NCBI GenBank assembly: GCA_047495785.1
Contig: JBLDXI010000013.1
Coordinates: forward strand, 558,001 to 622,000
DNA from: Lepidodermella squamata
Lineage: Eukaryota > Gastrotricha
Reading direction: 5' to 3'
DNA length: 64,000 nt
Part shown: piece after piece, positions 22,136-36,100 of the stretch
Layout of the letters: every line of letters begins with the position of its first letter
How positions within the stretch are numbered: the first letter of the stretch is position 1
Notes under the pieces: generated by a model
Seen by the model: only the letters and a program-made list of their open reading frames with translations
Told to the model about the DNA's origin: nothing
Databases searched by the model: none
Translations under genes and position numbers: made by a program

Positions 22136-24122
22136 TACCGTGTTGATTTATTGGTGAGTATCGATGGTTCCAGTTACAACAGGGGCAGAAATGATTCATT
22201 AACGAGCTGGAAAGCAATCTAGGTCCATATCCGCCACCAGGCCCCGCAAAATCCTAAAAATGTGGTTACCGCGCTTTCAACAAACCGCTAGCCTACACTA
22301 GTTAGCAAATTATAGCACAAGGTTGCATGGCATGACTTGCTGAATGCGGCAGCAATCGATTCTACATCTTACAAGACCGCTAACACAGCCCCAGGCACGG
22401 TCCGGTTCCGCAAGTGGGGCAACGAAACGTTGCCAGCTGCGGCTCTTGGCAACAAACTGCGGTGAATCAGCTGTAACTCTTTTTTCGGGAGCAAATACAG
22501 GCAGACTACCAGGAAAGAAACAGACAAGGTGTGACTGTTGCTTGAAAAAGCACGCAAAAATAACCCGCAAGGAGCACTGAACGACGCTATAACCTCGCAA
22601 CCAATGTAGAAACCGGCTAAATTCGCATGCAGCGAGATTTGTCAATTAATATGCATTAATTGTTGTAGATTACTGTATTATAATGTTCAAAATTTTTGCA
22701 TGATGCTAAAAACGAAAATGAAATTTTTGAAATCGTGTACTCGAACCCGCCCATTACGTTAGTCTGGCGGTGAATTTTAGTTTTCGCTGGTACCATACTG
22801 AATGCGCCGCAAAACCGCAGAAAATAAAACTGTGAAAACCAAAATGTTGATGTATTGCGTATGGTAAAAAGTTACTAATAATAGGTTACAGAGTTATTTA
22901 AATATTTTTTACATGCTTTTAATTGTTATAAATGCCGCAGTTTTCTCTGCAAAAAATCTTTTTCTTCCTCTCCCGGCGCAGCCTTCTCTCCTGCGTGCTC
23001 CTGATTCCTAGAGCGAGCAAAGCGCAATATCTTTTCTTGCATTAATGAGCTTTATCTTAACTATCGATCTTCCGCCTATGTGGACAACTGAGCTCCCTCG
23101 CGGCCCACGCGACCCTCTGAACCGCAGCGCCTTTGCCAGTGTCAACTTTGCATTGCACCGAAGCATCCATTGCGAAGGCTTAGTGCCCTGTAAAAGAACT
23201 GCTTGCATAGTGACGCCGCGATATTGCGTCTCTCAAAAAACACCCAAGAATGTTTTGTATATCATATCCAAGTAACTGCTTAATGTGCTGTGCTCTTCTT
23301 CAGCACACTAGAATTAAGTCTTTTCATAGTGGGCTCTTTTTCAAACTTCGTTAATATTTTGTGTATTGCTTTATCAAAAAGGGGACAACAATTTTGTCTT
23401 GGCTAAATAAATGATGAATTTTTCAATCAATTTTCGATCATTTTCAAATGCGAGCTGCGTTCGATTCCAACCAAAGCTAAAGCAGCCAGACGTGCTCCAT
23501 TGTCAATAAGATCAATAAGATGGATATCGGATTAACAAAATCTGTTCAAGAATATCTCAAAACAAAAAACACGTTTGTTTTATTTTTGTAAATTATGAAA
23601 AATCGTCGGATTCGCCGACAATGAACATTGCACAATGAGACGTAAAAAGATTTCATCATATAGCACATGGAGGCATATAATATAAGTATATGTATCATAT
23701 TCAATCAAATTCATTGTGCCCTCTTCAAATTTTGATATAACGCGCTTCCACTTCCCGATATATGCTTCGGAAGTCAATAAATTATTTCAAACAAATCAGC
23801 TCGACGCCGGCGATGAAAAACTACGATGGGACAGGGCTCTGTTTATCTATTGCCCCTGAATATATCCAAGCAACAAGACTATCGTCATAATGGCACGTTT
23901 GCATAGAGCATAGAGTGTTTTGCAAATTCGAAATCCGACGTGAAGCTTCCCAAGTTGGAAGGATTAGGTTGCAGCTGGGATGATTGAATGATTGACTGAT
24001 AAGAAACAGTTAGGCAACAAGCATTTGCATGAAGGGATGGCTAAATTTAACGCGTTATTAACATGGGGAATTTCACAGCATTCAAATAATTTATATATTT
24101 ATATGTATAACCTATAATTATT
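22136..24122. other. Intergenic with unexplained GC-richer patches
   Basis: Around 22310-22645 and 23000-23275 the sequence is more GC-rich and open in several frames on both strands, but none shows a domain or splice context. Could be decayed repeat copies or regulatory DNA. The rest is AT-rich and featureless to me. Confidence 0.4.
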
Positions 24123-27100
24123 TCAGAGTGACACCGAAGAACATGGTTCATATTTTGTGTTAATTGCAGTTCGGCCACAGCACTGGACGTTCGGATCGCC
24201 GTTGACATTGTAAATATATACACCTTCGCAGCACAGCTGATATACGCGACCATTGTCAGAACCAAGCCATTGCTCAACTGTTCCGCCACAACAAAACTGA
24301 GACCTGATATCATAGGGCGAGTTGTTGCAGCAATAAATAAAATCTTGGTCCTTTGACGGGGCCTGCATCAATCGACCATTCTGACATTTAGCATCGGTTG
24401 CAACAGCTTTCGCTGGTTGTCGCTTAGGTCCACTCATAATTGGGAGCTGACTCTCAATATTCACATTTTTAGGGCCAGGTTGGGACTGAGCATTTTGAGC
24501 TTGGTTAGGGCTGCGCTGGGCCGGCTTCGTCTCAACTGGAGCCACTGGAGTCATCATAAAGCTGCTCTGAGAGTTCTGATTAACTGCCGGTGGAGGGTTC
24601 ACTTCGCGCCACTGAATGATGTTATCCCCGTATTGAATGGTATCTTTTCCGTCAGGCGAATATTGGTTCCGCAGTGACATGATAGGCTGAGATTCGATTG
24701 CTTGATGTTCCTGATGCTGATGAGGTTTTATTATTGTTCGCACAATCTGCTGAGGTTGAACGACTTGTTGAGCTTCTTCGATCTGTTGAGCTTGAGAAGG
24801 TTGTTGCATTCGCTGTTGAGTCTGTTGGTCATTCGCTTGTAAATTCGAGATAGGAAAGTTACCGAACGAAGTAGGATTCGGCCAGCTGTTTGGAGAGACC
24901 GGAAGTTCCTGCTGTTCAGCAACTGTGCCAACTGGCTTCGGAAGAGATGCCATTCCCATGTTCTGCAGAGCGGGATTTTGACGTCGGGGGCTAGGTGGAG
25001 GAACGAAGCCAGGGAAATTATTTGAGCGAGAAGCCGGCGAGTTCGATGGCATTTGTTGAGGCTGCCGTTGCGCCGGCCAGTTATTCTCATCTTGTGAGGC
25101 GACGGGTTGCGGTGGCTGATATTTAGGGGTGGTTTCGACTTCTTGCTGTGGGACTTTACCAACAGGGTTCGGCAAGCTTGCTAACCCGCGATCATAAGCT
25201 CCAAATAAACCGGCTTCATAGTCACCTCCTGGCGGAAATTTGTTATCAGTGCCGGGCGGGAAGCGATTGTTCCATTTGGATAGTTGAGATCCGTACGTGT
25301 CGGGGAAAGACGGAATGGCAGGAGCCGCGGGAGCTGGTGGAGGGGGTGCGATAACTGCGGCTGGCATTACTGGTCCCGGTGCAGATATGTTATTCATAGC
25401 ATTTTTGGCCGACTGGGGATTCCAGAACGGAACATACGGTCTTGATCCGAAACCGTTTCTGTCTTCTGGAGCAACAATTTGAACCGAAGGTTGAGGTTTC
25501 GGCATCCTCACCAAGTAATTATCGGAAACTCCTAAACAGAGATAGATTATATGACAGCATCAATTATAATATTACATAACATACTATCTTCAGAGTTTTG
25601 CTGGTTTTCGGTTGGAAATGATTGGGGTTTGTCGAAATCGATTACATTGTCGTTTTCAACGTCATCCTTTGGAAGAAAGAAAGGCATGTCAGGATCAGCA
25701 GTCGTCGTTGCAGGCTTCCTGTCTACCAGCTTTGTCGTGATTTCCGAACGGTCAAACGACCTAGGCTGGATCGGAGATGGCGCATTAGGAGTAGGCCAAA
25801 AGGGTTGCACGAATGGCATTGAAGTTGCAAAGTTTTTGTTAGGAGCTGAAGGTTGCTTTATTGATGCAGGGGCTACGGCGGGCGGGGGCGATCTAGCCGG
25901 TGCCATTTGCGGAGATGCAGCTGCTGGAGCTATCGGCGAACCGATTGCAACAACGGCCCCATTGAAGCACTGGTAATAACGGGCGTCGTATAAATATTGT
26001 CCACAGCAAGCAACTTTATCAAGGCGGGAGAAAGGAACTTGGTAAACGTTTCCACTGCAAGATATCTCCATTTTGTTCATCGCATTGATAGTTGTCGACT
26101 CGGGTTCTGGAAAAGGTGTAGGCGCCTCGGTTGTAGTAGTCTGACGTCTAGTTGTTGGGCGGGTAGTCGTCGTAGTAGTAGTAGTTGAAGTCGAGGTGGT
26201 AGTGGGGCTTCTCGTTCTGGATGCCCGCTGCGTAGTAGCTTGTTCTGTTACGGCCTGAGCAGCTGGCGACGAGCCATTCAAAGCGCTGACGAAAAAGTTC
26301 GGGAGGCCCGGAAGCAAGCTTTTATGCAGCGAATATTGATCACCGAGGCAGACTTGTTGAGTTGGGTCGTAGATGCTACGGCCGCAGCAAGCCATCGGTG
26401 TGCCGTTGTCCCGAACTGTCAGCACCTCGCCACTGGAACACGTCACTTGCTTAAAAGCAGACGCAACAACGCTGGGGGCAAAGGTCATTGGCGGCAGTGT
26501 TTGAGGTCGACGCTGAATGTCCTCAGCGGCCGGCTTAAATGGAGCCAATGTTTGCGGCATTTGCTGGTAAGGAGTGTACATGTACGGCTGTGGTGGCGTA
26601 GGCCTACCCGGCGTGGTCCACACCTGCGTAGGTCTGGTGGTCGGAGCAGTGGTTGGCTGAGTTGGCCGTTGAGTAGTCGTGGTGGTGGTAGTAGTAGAAC
26701 TAATGAGAGTATAGGTAAATTGATAAGTGCGAATAAATTAGGTTATAACTTACGGTGCAAGTTGCATCACAACACCATCCTCGGAACAAGTCTGGCGCCG
26801 GCGGTCAAAAATAGTGTGATCGCAGCAAGACCAGTACAAATCGCCATCGGTTTCGCCGATCGCGAACAGCGCGCCGGCGCAACACAGCACTGTAGGCGTG
26901 GATCTAACGTAGACATATCCTCCGCAGCAAACCTGTGTCGCCGGGTTGTAAGTCCGCTCAGAGCAAGATTTCGTGTCGTCAGCCGCTTCTGCCGTAGTTT
27001 TCGCGCTAGTTCGAGTTACAGGTGGCGGCGTAGGGCGAGGGGTGGTTGTGGTTGTGGTAGTCGTTGTGGTTGTCGTGGTCGTAGTTGTGGCCGGCCGCCT

Positions 27101-27586
27101 TCTCGTTGTCGTCGGCGGCGGCGTCGTGGTTGTAGGTTCAGGCGTTGTTGTTGTCGTCGTCGTTCTAGAGGTTGTAGTCGTCGGCCTAGTCCTGCGAGTT
27201 GTCGTAGGCGTGGTCATCTCCTCGGTTTGCTGATCAGTCTGATCGAAGTAGTCCACAAACGCCGTTGTCATCTGAGTCGAAGTTTCTTGCGTTAACGTCT
27301 TCGCAATAGGCCGCCCGCCCTCGCAAGTCTGATAACGCGAGTCGTACGCTTGATCGGCACAGCAGTCCCAGAATTTTTTCGCCGACGGATCGCCGAGGCC
27401 GAAAATGCGGTCTTGACAACAAATGATGAACGACGTGTTGCGGCCGAAGACCATGCCGGCGCAGCACATTTGCGTCGAAGGGTTGAACGGGATGTTGGAA
27501 TCGCCGCATGTTTCGGCTAAAACGCCCGCGAGTAAACACCCACAGGCGAAAACTAAACAGTTAAGCCCCAAACTGCTCGCGGCCAT
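24123..27586 (-). CDS. Galaxin-like, mucin-type secreted protein with paired-cysteine modules
   Basis: Three exons, 26754-27586, 25585-26699 and 24123-25531 (introns 54 and 53 nt), give 1118 aa. Signal peptide MAASSLGLNCLVFACGCLLA. The chain alternates cysteine modules with Thr/Pro spacers. Modules carry CC pairs and YDxxxQxC or YNPxTQVCC motifs, as in coral galaxins: at about residues 26-92, 205-270, and three more degenerate ones, including the C-terminus. Between modules 1 and 2 lies a Thr-rich tract with long T runs, likely O-glycosylated; the C-terminal half is Pro/Gln/Asn-rich. Probably extracellular matrix or cuticle surface. Family identity rests on the paired-cysteine pattern only. 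Confidence 0.75.
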
Positions 27587-30144
27587 TTTTGCGTAAAAGT
27601 AATACTGTCGCTTTGTTTTCGTTACTTTTAATTAGATGCCGAGTAATTAAAAAGTATTAATAACATCTCCTAAATGTCAAAAAGGAAGATAGGTAACACG
27701 CCGGAGCCTTGTTTTTGACGTGCAAGGTGTCGGAGAATCAAGTTGCAGTCAGCGAATAATTGACGCGATGTCTTTGTTTGAGTAAGACAGGTATTCGCCG
27801 CTCATCAAAGTATTACATTGTTGTTATTTTCAACGAAACAACAAAGCCTGCGTATAATAAGACATCTCCGTTTGCATATAAAGTTTATTTTGTTTTTGGT
27901 GTCATATGAGCCTTGGCGTTGCGACTACAAATTTCCGTGTTTACAGGCGCCAATGATAATAAAACGTGACAAATCTCGGGGCGACAAGCCATGGAAGTTA
28001 AATTAACTTTTAGCCGCCTAAACGTGAAATGGACGCACGCTGTATGCACGGGCCTATTATTGTTAGGATACTCAGAAACCGATGTCGGAAAATTATTTGT
28101 TAGTCGCGCAGTAATTGGTCTGATAATGATAATGATGCGAAGACACACGGCTCGCGTTAGTTGTCAAATTAAAATTCACCGTGTCAACGATGATGATGAT
28201 GATGACCAGTGGTGGTGGTGGTGGTGTAATACTTGTAGAGAGCGCAAGAAGGCAGAAGAAAGCATGTCTGGCTATACGCGGCGGCAATGAGTGAACAAGA
28301 GTTTTTCAGAAAAGCGCCTCTGAAGCGGGCAAGGCTTGAGATATAAATCTCATGACCTACACGAACACGCGTGCCAATTTAACTGCAGTTAGAGGCGCAA
28401 AACGACCTGACCTTAACGAAAAAAGGCATTAGCTAGGAAGTGGATGGCCCCTGCTCCGCATTAAATGTCATTTTTCTTCGAATTAAAACAAAAAAAGCAT
28501 CATAAAAACACGATAAAATGTGTTGCTACCCCTCATTTTGGGGTTTATGTTTACTGGCAAATATAATCAAAACACAATAGCGCGATGAGGACTGCGAAGG
28601 TGAAATTAAAAACGAAAGGACACTGCGGTTAGGGTACAATAATAAGTTAACAAATTTTGCCCTTCATCTATAAAAGTCGCCATTTAATGATCCTAAAACG
28701 TAAAGCCTTGCGTGTTAGCGTGCCGGAGTCAGTCGACAGCGGATGTAAGGTAACACAATTTTGAGGTTATAAAATGTTGTGAACATCCAGGCGGGGACGC
28801 CGTGCAGCCAGCAGAATGTGTTGATGCAATGCTCGCGTGGTCATTTATAAGCCCGCGCTCTTTCTCATCCTACAAATGAGAAGCGAATGAAAGTTGACGC
28901 GCGCAATAAAAACCACAGAAATCAAACAAAGGTCGCTCGCTGTTAGTCGTTGGAAAAGCGCACACGCGTGCACCTGCTTGTCCTTGTGGACTTCGAATTG
29001 ACTCGACTCGGTTGCGGCCCTGCGCTGCGGCTTGCGGTGCCTGGTAGCGCGCGCGATCATCGAGCCGCTCGGCGGAAGTAGCGCTACTGCCGCTTTTGTC
29101 ATATTTACGACTTTCTTTATTTACTTTTATTTGATATCGCCCCATCATCAACGGAGCAGCGAACGAATTACGTATCTAACGTCAAGTATTAATGCCACAG
29201 AGGACTTGAGAGTAGAAATTTAGAAGCGGGACAAAACGCGGCACAGACAAGCGTATTCGCTACCTATTTCAAGGCAGCAGTGTTTTACTCAGCACCCGCT
29301 AATTCATGTTCGTCTTGCGTGGCAATGCGGCTGAGCTTTAGCGCTGACGATGACCTCTGATGCCCAGCACTGCTACAAAATGGCTGTCCTGGCAGCGCCG
29401 TGAAACCTCAACTTTGAAGTTCGCGCACGATGCGCGTAAACCATACCAGGCTATAAATTAGAAAAATTGATATGCCAAAGTGACCGCGTTCAAAATGTCA
29501 GCAACCTATTCGCGCCAATGTCATCAAGTTTTTTACCTGTTTTACACGGGGATTATTCTGTTTGTCACCGCCGGCTTCGTTCCCTTGGCGCGTTTCAAAT
29601 AATGGAAGCTGTTTTGAGTTAAAAGGCAAAACCGTTTGGCCATTGTCATGTGCATCCCGAGGATAATACGAGGTTTATAAAAATAGCAACAGCGCCTGGG
29701 TTTTTTTCGACCGAAATCGATGAAATGAAAAATTTAACTAAAAATTAAAGGCGGGTACTATGATGACAGTTCCTTGTTTTATTTTCTTTCCATCACAAAG
29801 GATACTCTTCTTAAAGACTCTTATAAGTGGTAGATAAAGCAACTTATAGAACGAGCGAGACGTAAAAAAGTATGCAATAGTGTAAACATATAGTTCGTTA
29901 CCGTGAAGCTCGAAAACAGTATCAGAAGATCGTATTATCAGTTAAGATGTTTGCATCGGTTCGCTCACTAGATTTCTGACATTCGAAGTTTGAACACGGC
30001 AAAAAGTAACATTAATTGAGGACTTTGTATGCATTTCGGATACACAAATATCAATTGAGACGCGTGTGACTCGGAAATGAAAGTCAACCTTCGAGCGGAA
30101 ACCAGCGGAATTTTTCGCTAGAAGGAACATTATCATCATTGTAA
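27587..30144. other. Intergenic, nothing coding recognised
   Basis: About 2.5 kb holding the upstream side of the galaxin-like gene and the 3' side of the receptor gene. Contains a triplet repeat near 28.2 kb. The ORF at 27991-28290 runs through that repeat and encodes Asp and Trp runs; I take it as chance. Confidence 0.5.
28189..28226. repeat. Triplet microsatellites (GAT)5 and (GGT)5
   Basis: Five GAT units at 28189-28203, then (GGT)5 at 28211-28225 after a seven-base interruption. Confidence 0.9.
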
Positions 30145-33100
30145 TCAGAAGGCGCTAATGATGTCTAATTTTATTATCCCTGAGACGGAAGACAAAGAAT
30201 CCCTCGACGGACTCTGATTTAGCTGTGCGCTGTCGCTCGGCGACAGCGAATTCTTGGCGCCTTCATTCTCAGCACTGCTACTTGCACTTCTTGCATGCTT
30301 CGGCTCAGCAACGACATTTTGGTTATTCCTCTTCGAAGATTGCCGGTGATGCGTAATAATCCGCTTCGGCGGCAAGGGAGGGCCGAAGCGCCGATGCGGA
30401 GCAGGCGGAGGACGCGCGCTAGCGCCGAGGTTGGGTATCGGCGGTGGCAGTGGCGATGATGCGTGATTAGAGGTAGTTGGTTTGCTATTGCTGGCGTTGT
30501 TCCTGTTGCTGGTGAGACTGAGCGGAGGGTTCATAAGGACGGTTTCGTAGATGACGCCCGAAGTTTGCGGTGAACTCGAGCCTGTTGACGTAGTCGAGCG
30601 CAACGAATGCGACGATGGCGATGCAGTTTTTACCGAAGCGTCACAACCACGTGGATGCGACTCGCCACCAACAGCGATGCCGGCCGAATACAACAACACA
30701 GCGGCATCGAACGGCCGAGAATCACTGCAGGGCGCTGTTATTACTTCGCATTGAACGATAAGTGGAATCGCTGGAGCGTCATCCTCAGGTCGTAAAATAC
30801 TTGTTTCGCAAGATTCTAAAAGCTCCTCATTGGCGGTTACAACAGTCAGAGCCGCTGCCGTAGCTGCCACTGTCGATGTATCAAGAGAGGCTAGATTCAC
30901 GTAAGTGTTCGACTCATTTTCAGGTTCTTCGATGGGCACCGGAGCTGGAACTGACGGCAGCTCAGATATGAGATTGTTGTTGCCGAGCAATCGCAACCGG
31001 TCCTCGGGGATTTTCAGCATGCACTCGCCCACGACGTGGCGGCTTTCTTTACTTTGTTCAGTACTCTGATCGCGGCTTGTTTTCACGCTGTCGTGTTCGA
31101 AGTCTACGAAGCTGCTTTCACCATCGAAGGAGGCTTTGCGAGGCGAGGTTTTTCTTGTAACCTGAGCTTTACTGTTCTTACGGTTCGATTCGTTCGCAGA
31201 ATTATTCTTGTCGAGTAGGCTTTTCGAACCCCCGTCACTTTTTCCCATGGTGCTTTGCTTCTTGACTATGTAACCGCCGCTATTAGCTCCAGCTGCGGCA
31301 CTACCGGCCGGTTGACCTTTGCGGTTGAGGGTTGGCGAATCTTGAGCATTTGTCGACACAGCCCATTGATCGCCGATTTTCGATAGGCGCGGCCGGGCAC
31401 CGATGTTGCCAGCACTTCTTTGAGCCCTGAAATATCAACAAAACATGAAAAAATGATAGGGAGCCTGAACAGGCAACAAACCGGCAATAACAGTAAATAA
31501 ACACAGATGCTCCCAGAAGCATGAATGCGAAAAACATTCCACAACCAATAACGACGCCAAGTAAAACTTCGTCAGCAGGTTCTGGAAAATACAAATTTAT
31601 TAAGCTTCTTCAACTCGTGAAAAATCAAGTGGAATTACGTTGATCTGATGGCTTGCCAGCAAGACTGCCATTGCTCGTACCAGATTCGACTGAATCTGCG
31701 AATTTACAAAAAATTTACAATGGGCCTTATTGTCCGAACAAAATAAGCCTTACCAATAGTATCGAAGGTTTCCGGAGGCTGACCTTCATTTTCGCTGTAG
31801 ACCATTTTGTTGCACGATATGTTCAGAATACCGGCTTCGACCTTTTCGTCTGTAGTACAACAAAATATTTAGTCAAGGAATGGCAATATTCCAAAATACT
31901 TTATATATAAGGGATAAGGATGGTGTTAATTTAATTGATGAGCTGTAGCTATTACCTTCCACGTCAGGGTAATAAGGCCCCGCGGCGAACGTTTGCATCA
32001 ACGTTGGCATTTGACAGAAGAGTCATTTCAACCGTAAATTGGCAAGATCAATTTCTCACGTTTTGCGAGACTATAGCTAAATGGCCTCATTATGACTCAT
32101 AGGCCGTTTCAACGCCTAAAAATCAAAAAGTGATGTCGGAAGGTAAGAATAATAGAGCATTTGTTCTTGGCATTACAGATTCTTAGCTCGATAATTTGCA
32201 AGCTACCATTCAACTATTTCTGCAAGAGAGCTAGTACGGTGAATCTCCCGGACGATAAGCCAGGTAACATGAGACGGAGTCAGGTATTAATTTAGGCAGC
32301 TTTTGACACAGGTAAAGAGTAAATTGAATAAAAGTTCGTAAAGACATAAAGGAACTAAAATGCTATAAGATTGAATAATTTTGCCAAATTAAGTAAGAAC
32401 AGGAGGTCAAAAGTGGTAATGGCGCCGATCAAGCATGCATGATGAGGGCGACGAACGTCGCCGGTGAAAGTAAACAAAATTTTTCTCTCGCAATATTGAG
32501 GATACTTGAATGAAAAAGAACAGCAATAATTATTTTCCTTATTCATCGCGCGGGATGCAAATTGCTGAATAAAATGCGCGCTTTCGTTTTTTAACTCTCC
32601 CGTAATTATCTGAATTCCAAATTGATACTAGAAGGCTCGCGCTGAAGGGGCTTGTCATACAGATATATGGCACAGCGTACGTAATAAATCAAAATTTATA
32701 TATCTGATCGCACTCCCAGACTGGGTACATTTTTGGCGCGTGATTGAGTACAATGTGATCAACTCGTAACGACAATGAGATGAGCCGGCAAGCCCGCTGA
32801 AAGCGATGCCGATAATTTCATGCCGTTTGATAATGGAGATACGACATTTCCTGCATGTACACGCCCATCTTCGCGAGAGTAATGCGCTCTCACAATTGCG
32901 AAGAAACGCGGCGCATCGTTTTTTGGCCATCGCTGGCGGAAATACCTCGCGACCCTGTGCCCATGCATAAGTAGGGTAATATTTTCAATCAATTCTAAAA
33001 ACTACGCGAAGTGGTGTGATTTCAAGCTATTATATGCCGCGGACAGTTGTTCTACATACGGCGTGCCTAAGAATACGAAGAATATTGATGTTAGCGATAG

Positions 33101-36100
33101 TCGCCTGAGCCGCAAAACGAATCGTTGAAATTGATCACATCAATACGCAGTCCAGGCCGCGGTTTCTTCACGGCTAGGATAGCCAATGTTGTTAAAAAAA
33201 ATTTGAACTGATGCTCTATGCTTAAGCTAATTAATCTAAATTGATTGCCGCTGTTCAAAGTAAAGGAAAGCAACGTATCGATGATAAGAATATCACATGG
33301 ATACTAAATTTAGCTGTGATGATAATCGAATACTGCATTCTTCATTAGCTTTCACCGAATAACACGAGCGCACCGAGAGAAAATTGCGAAAACACGCACT
33401 TCATTCGAGGCCTAACAATACGCGCTTGGGCTGGCGAAAAAAACAACAAGTGAGGAGTATAAACGCAGCTAGTCAAAAGAGAAATGCTAATTAGAAAGGT
33501 ACGTATAAAGGTAGTGGAAGCAAAATGGCAACTTACACGGCGAAAACGGTTTGCAGACGCGTAAACCGACGGAGGAATCACAGCAGCACGAATGTGTTGG
33601 GTTGTGGCAATCGGCGTCGCCGGAGCACTCGTGAAGAGAACAGCCAAATACCGGACAGCTGAAACTTCTCCTGGCTGCTCGATCAGGAAAAAAATATACA
33701 TAAACGCATGAAATATATATTACATAAATTAATCCTATAGGCATATGTGTAAAAGAGTATGTTGCGTGCAATCGATTCATCACTTGAAATTCGAAATTGT
33801 AGGGGTATCGTTTTCAGGTCAAGTACCGAATGTAAATTACATCGGCGTTTGCAGCTTGCAAAAAATTACACGAATTTGGCGTCAGAATTTAGCGCTACTA
33901 GTTTCCCAAACTAAATAGCTTCGAGGCGAACAAGTTGCAGGAGATGACGGCGGAAAAATGCAAATTATCGCGCGGAAACTAGTAAAATATAAGTTTGCCC
34001 ATAGCAAAGTGGCCCGCGAATATCAGCTCCACTCACGATGAGACAAGGTCGCGACTGAGAATTGACTATGTGAAATTCCGCAAGTTTTATTTCCAGGCAG
34101 GACAGGCCGAGCCGGCAACGAGAAAAATGATGGCGCAGTGCTGTGGTCATATTGTACGCTATTCCGGTGGGGAAGTATACGCGCGTGCGTGCGCTTTTTC
34201 GCCCTTTGTTATTATTGCGATTATTTCTATTATTACAACTATTATTGCTTAGTTATATCGGTTGGTCTTGCCGGTTTCTCGATGCGCGCTGCTCAGTGGC
34301 GCGTGCCGATTCGCTTTGCGGAATGTATAAAAAAATGGAAAAGTTTTCCGACTGAAATTATTGATGAATTAATCTACACTACATAAATAAACGATAATTG
34401 TTATTGCTGTCTATATTCGAGCTGCAATCTCGCTGTAAGTATACGGCCTAGTGACATGCATGGATACGAAAGACATGAAACAGCAATAGGAAGAATGTTG
34501 ATTCCATCCCTCTATTATCGCAATTATAATTGTGCCCTTTTAATACGCTCCTGTGCGGCATCAATCAATGTAATTTGGCGTATTATCGTTATTTGAAATT
34601 GAAATAATTTACCTATAGTCGAACATGGGAAAGATACATACAGCACACAGAGAAATATTAAATTCTACTGATTTTTTGTAGAAATGCAACCCGATCAATA
34701 CTACGAATAATGCACACTCAGCAGCATTTTGATCGCTGTAAAATCACTATATAATCTCTTGCATCTTTCCTAGGCTGCGTCTCCTTGTATGTATGTGCAC
34801 TGGCGTTTTATTAGTCGTCGCCGTAGCTCGGAGCAGCGGCTATACGTGCGCGACATGCATTACCTCCCAGATGCGTGTTGTAAAGGAACATTATATTGAA
34901 ATGCAAGTGGAACCACTACTTCCGCCGACATTGTATATAAGTAATGTCTGAGAAGAAAAATTTCACTTTCGCTACTTTTTACGTTAGTAGAAACAGCAGT
35001 CAATGCGCCGCCTATTCGCCATAATAAAAGTGAGCGCAATACGCGGTGCGCGCTTCATTTTTTGCGCCCGCCAGCCGCTGTAAAACTGCGCATGTGATGA
35101 GCGATCATTAGTTTATTACGCAAGATTTCATACGGAGATGAAATAATCGTGAAATGTATTTCCTTTTTTACCGGCAGGCACTGTCATTCGCGTGTCATAT
35201 CTTAAGCTAGCCCCGGAAGTTGCCCGCAAGGGGAGCGCGTGGCATAATAGATTGCATAAAAAAGGTACGCCGGGAGGTTTGAAGTTGATGGCATGACTTG
35301 TTTAGATCAGAATCTTATAAAAATCTTACGTTGGATTTCGAACCAAAATCTAGTCATCAGCCCATTTGCGCTGCTGTATTCGTCGGTTTTGAACTCGAGG
35401 GACATCCCCATGCGCTGCTGTTTGATTACGTCATGCCAGTTGATACGCAATTTCGGTTCGAAAACACACGGCAATACTCCAACGTGGCCGCTCGCATTCC
35501 AGAAGCGCATTACGCTGGAGCAGTCGCTAGTATCACGGCTGGGAATAAAAAAATAAAGAATAGTCATTATTTTTTTGTCAAAAAAGGGACATACGAAACC
35601 GGACGCGCAGTGCCTTCGAATGGGGCGTTAGGTTGGTATCCGCTTCGTGTACCATTAGCCAGCTCCATTTCTATGACTACAAGGTTAAATCCATGGCTGG
35701 AGCGTAGTTCACAAGAGCAAGATGTAGTTTTGCTGAATCGCCGACCCATGAGACCTGAATATCGATGAGCGCTGATTGGATATCCCGGACTCCGCAAGTG
35801 GAATCGGCCGCTCGTAGAAAATTCAAAACGATCGCATATGCTTCTAACAGACGGAATACCATGAGCTAAAAAGACAACAAGAGATATTCGAATCGTTTGA
35901 ATCACATGCAAGCTAACTTTGAACCAATTCGCAAGAAAATAAGACCCGAATTCCCGGTTGAAGCCGCGGAGTCGAAGTTGTATATTCTTCTGAACCGCCA
36001 GAAGAGGGAACGTCAGCAGAAATATAGTAAGCGTCGCCACTCGAGGCGGCTTTTGTCGATGTCTGCGATGCTCCCATCATCGCTTGTTGAGAAATTTTGA

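Noticed and set aside
22310-22645. Overlapping frames on both strands in a GC-richer patch
   Set aside because: No domain, no splice sites and both strands open equally; more likely compositional.
22720-22800. Possible tRNA on the minus strand (GGGTTCGAGTAC resembles a T-arm)
   Set aside because: No acceptor stem, D-arm or anticodon stem could be paired around it.
23008-23275. Paired open frames on both strands
   Set aside because: Considered as a decayed transposon or conserved repeat, but nothing in either frame is recognisable.
26240-27295. 351-codon plus-strand frame opposite the galaxin-like gene
   Set aside because: Antisense of Thr/Cys-rich repeats, giving Arg, Ser and Val runs; no start context or domain.
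27991-28290. 99-codon plus frame
   Set aside because: Runs through GAT and GGT microsatellites, producing Asp and Trp runs; not gene-like.
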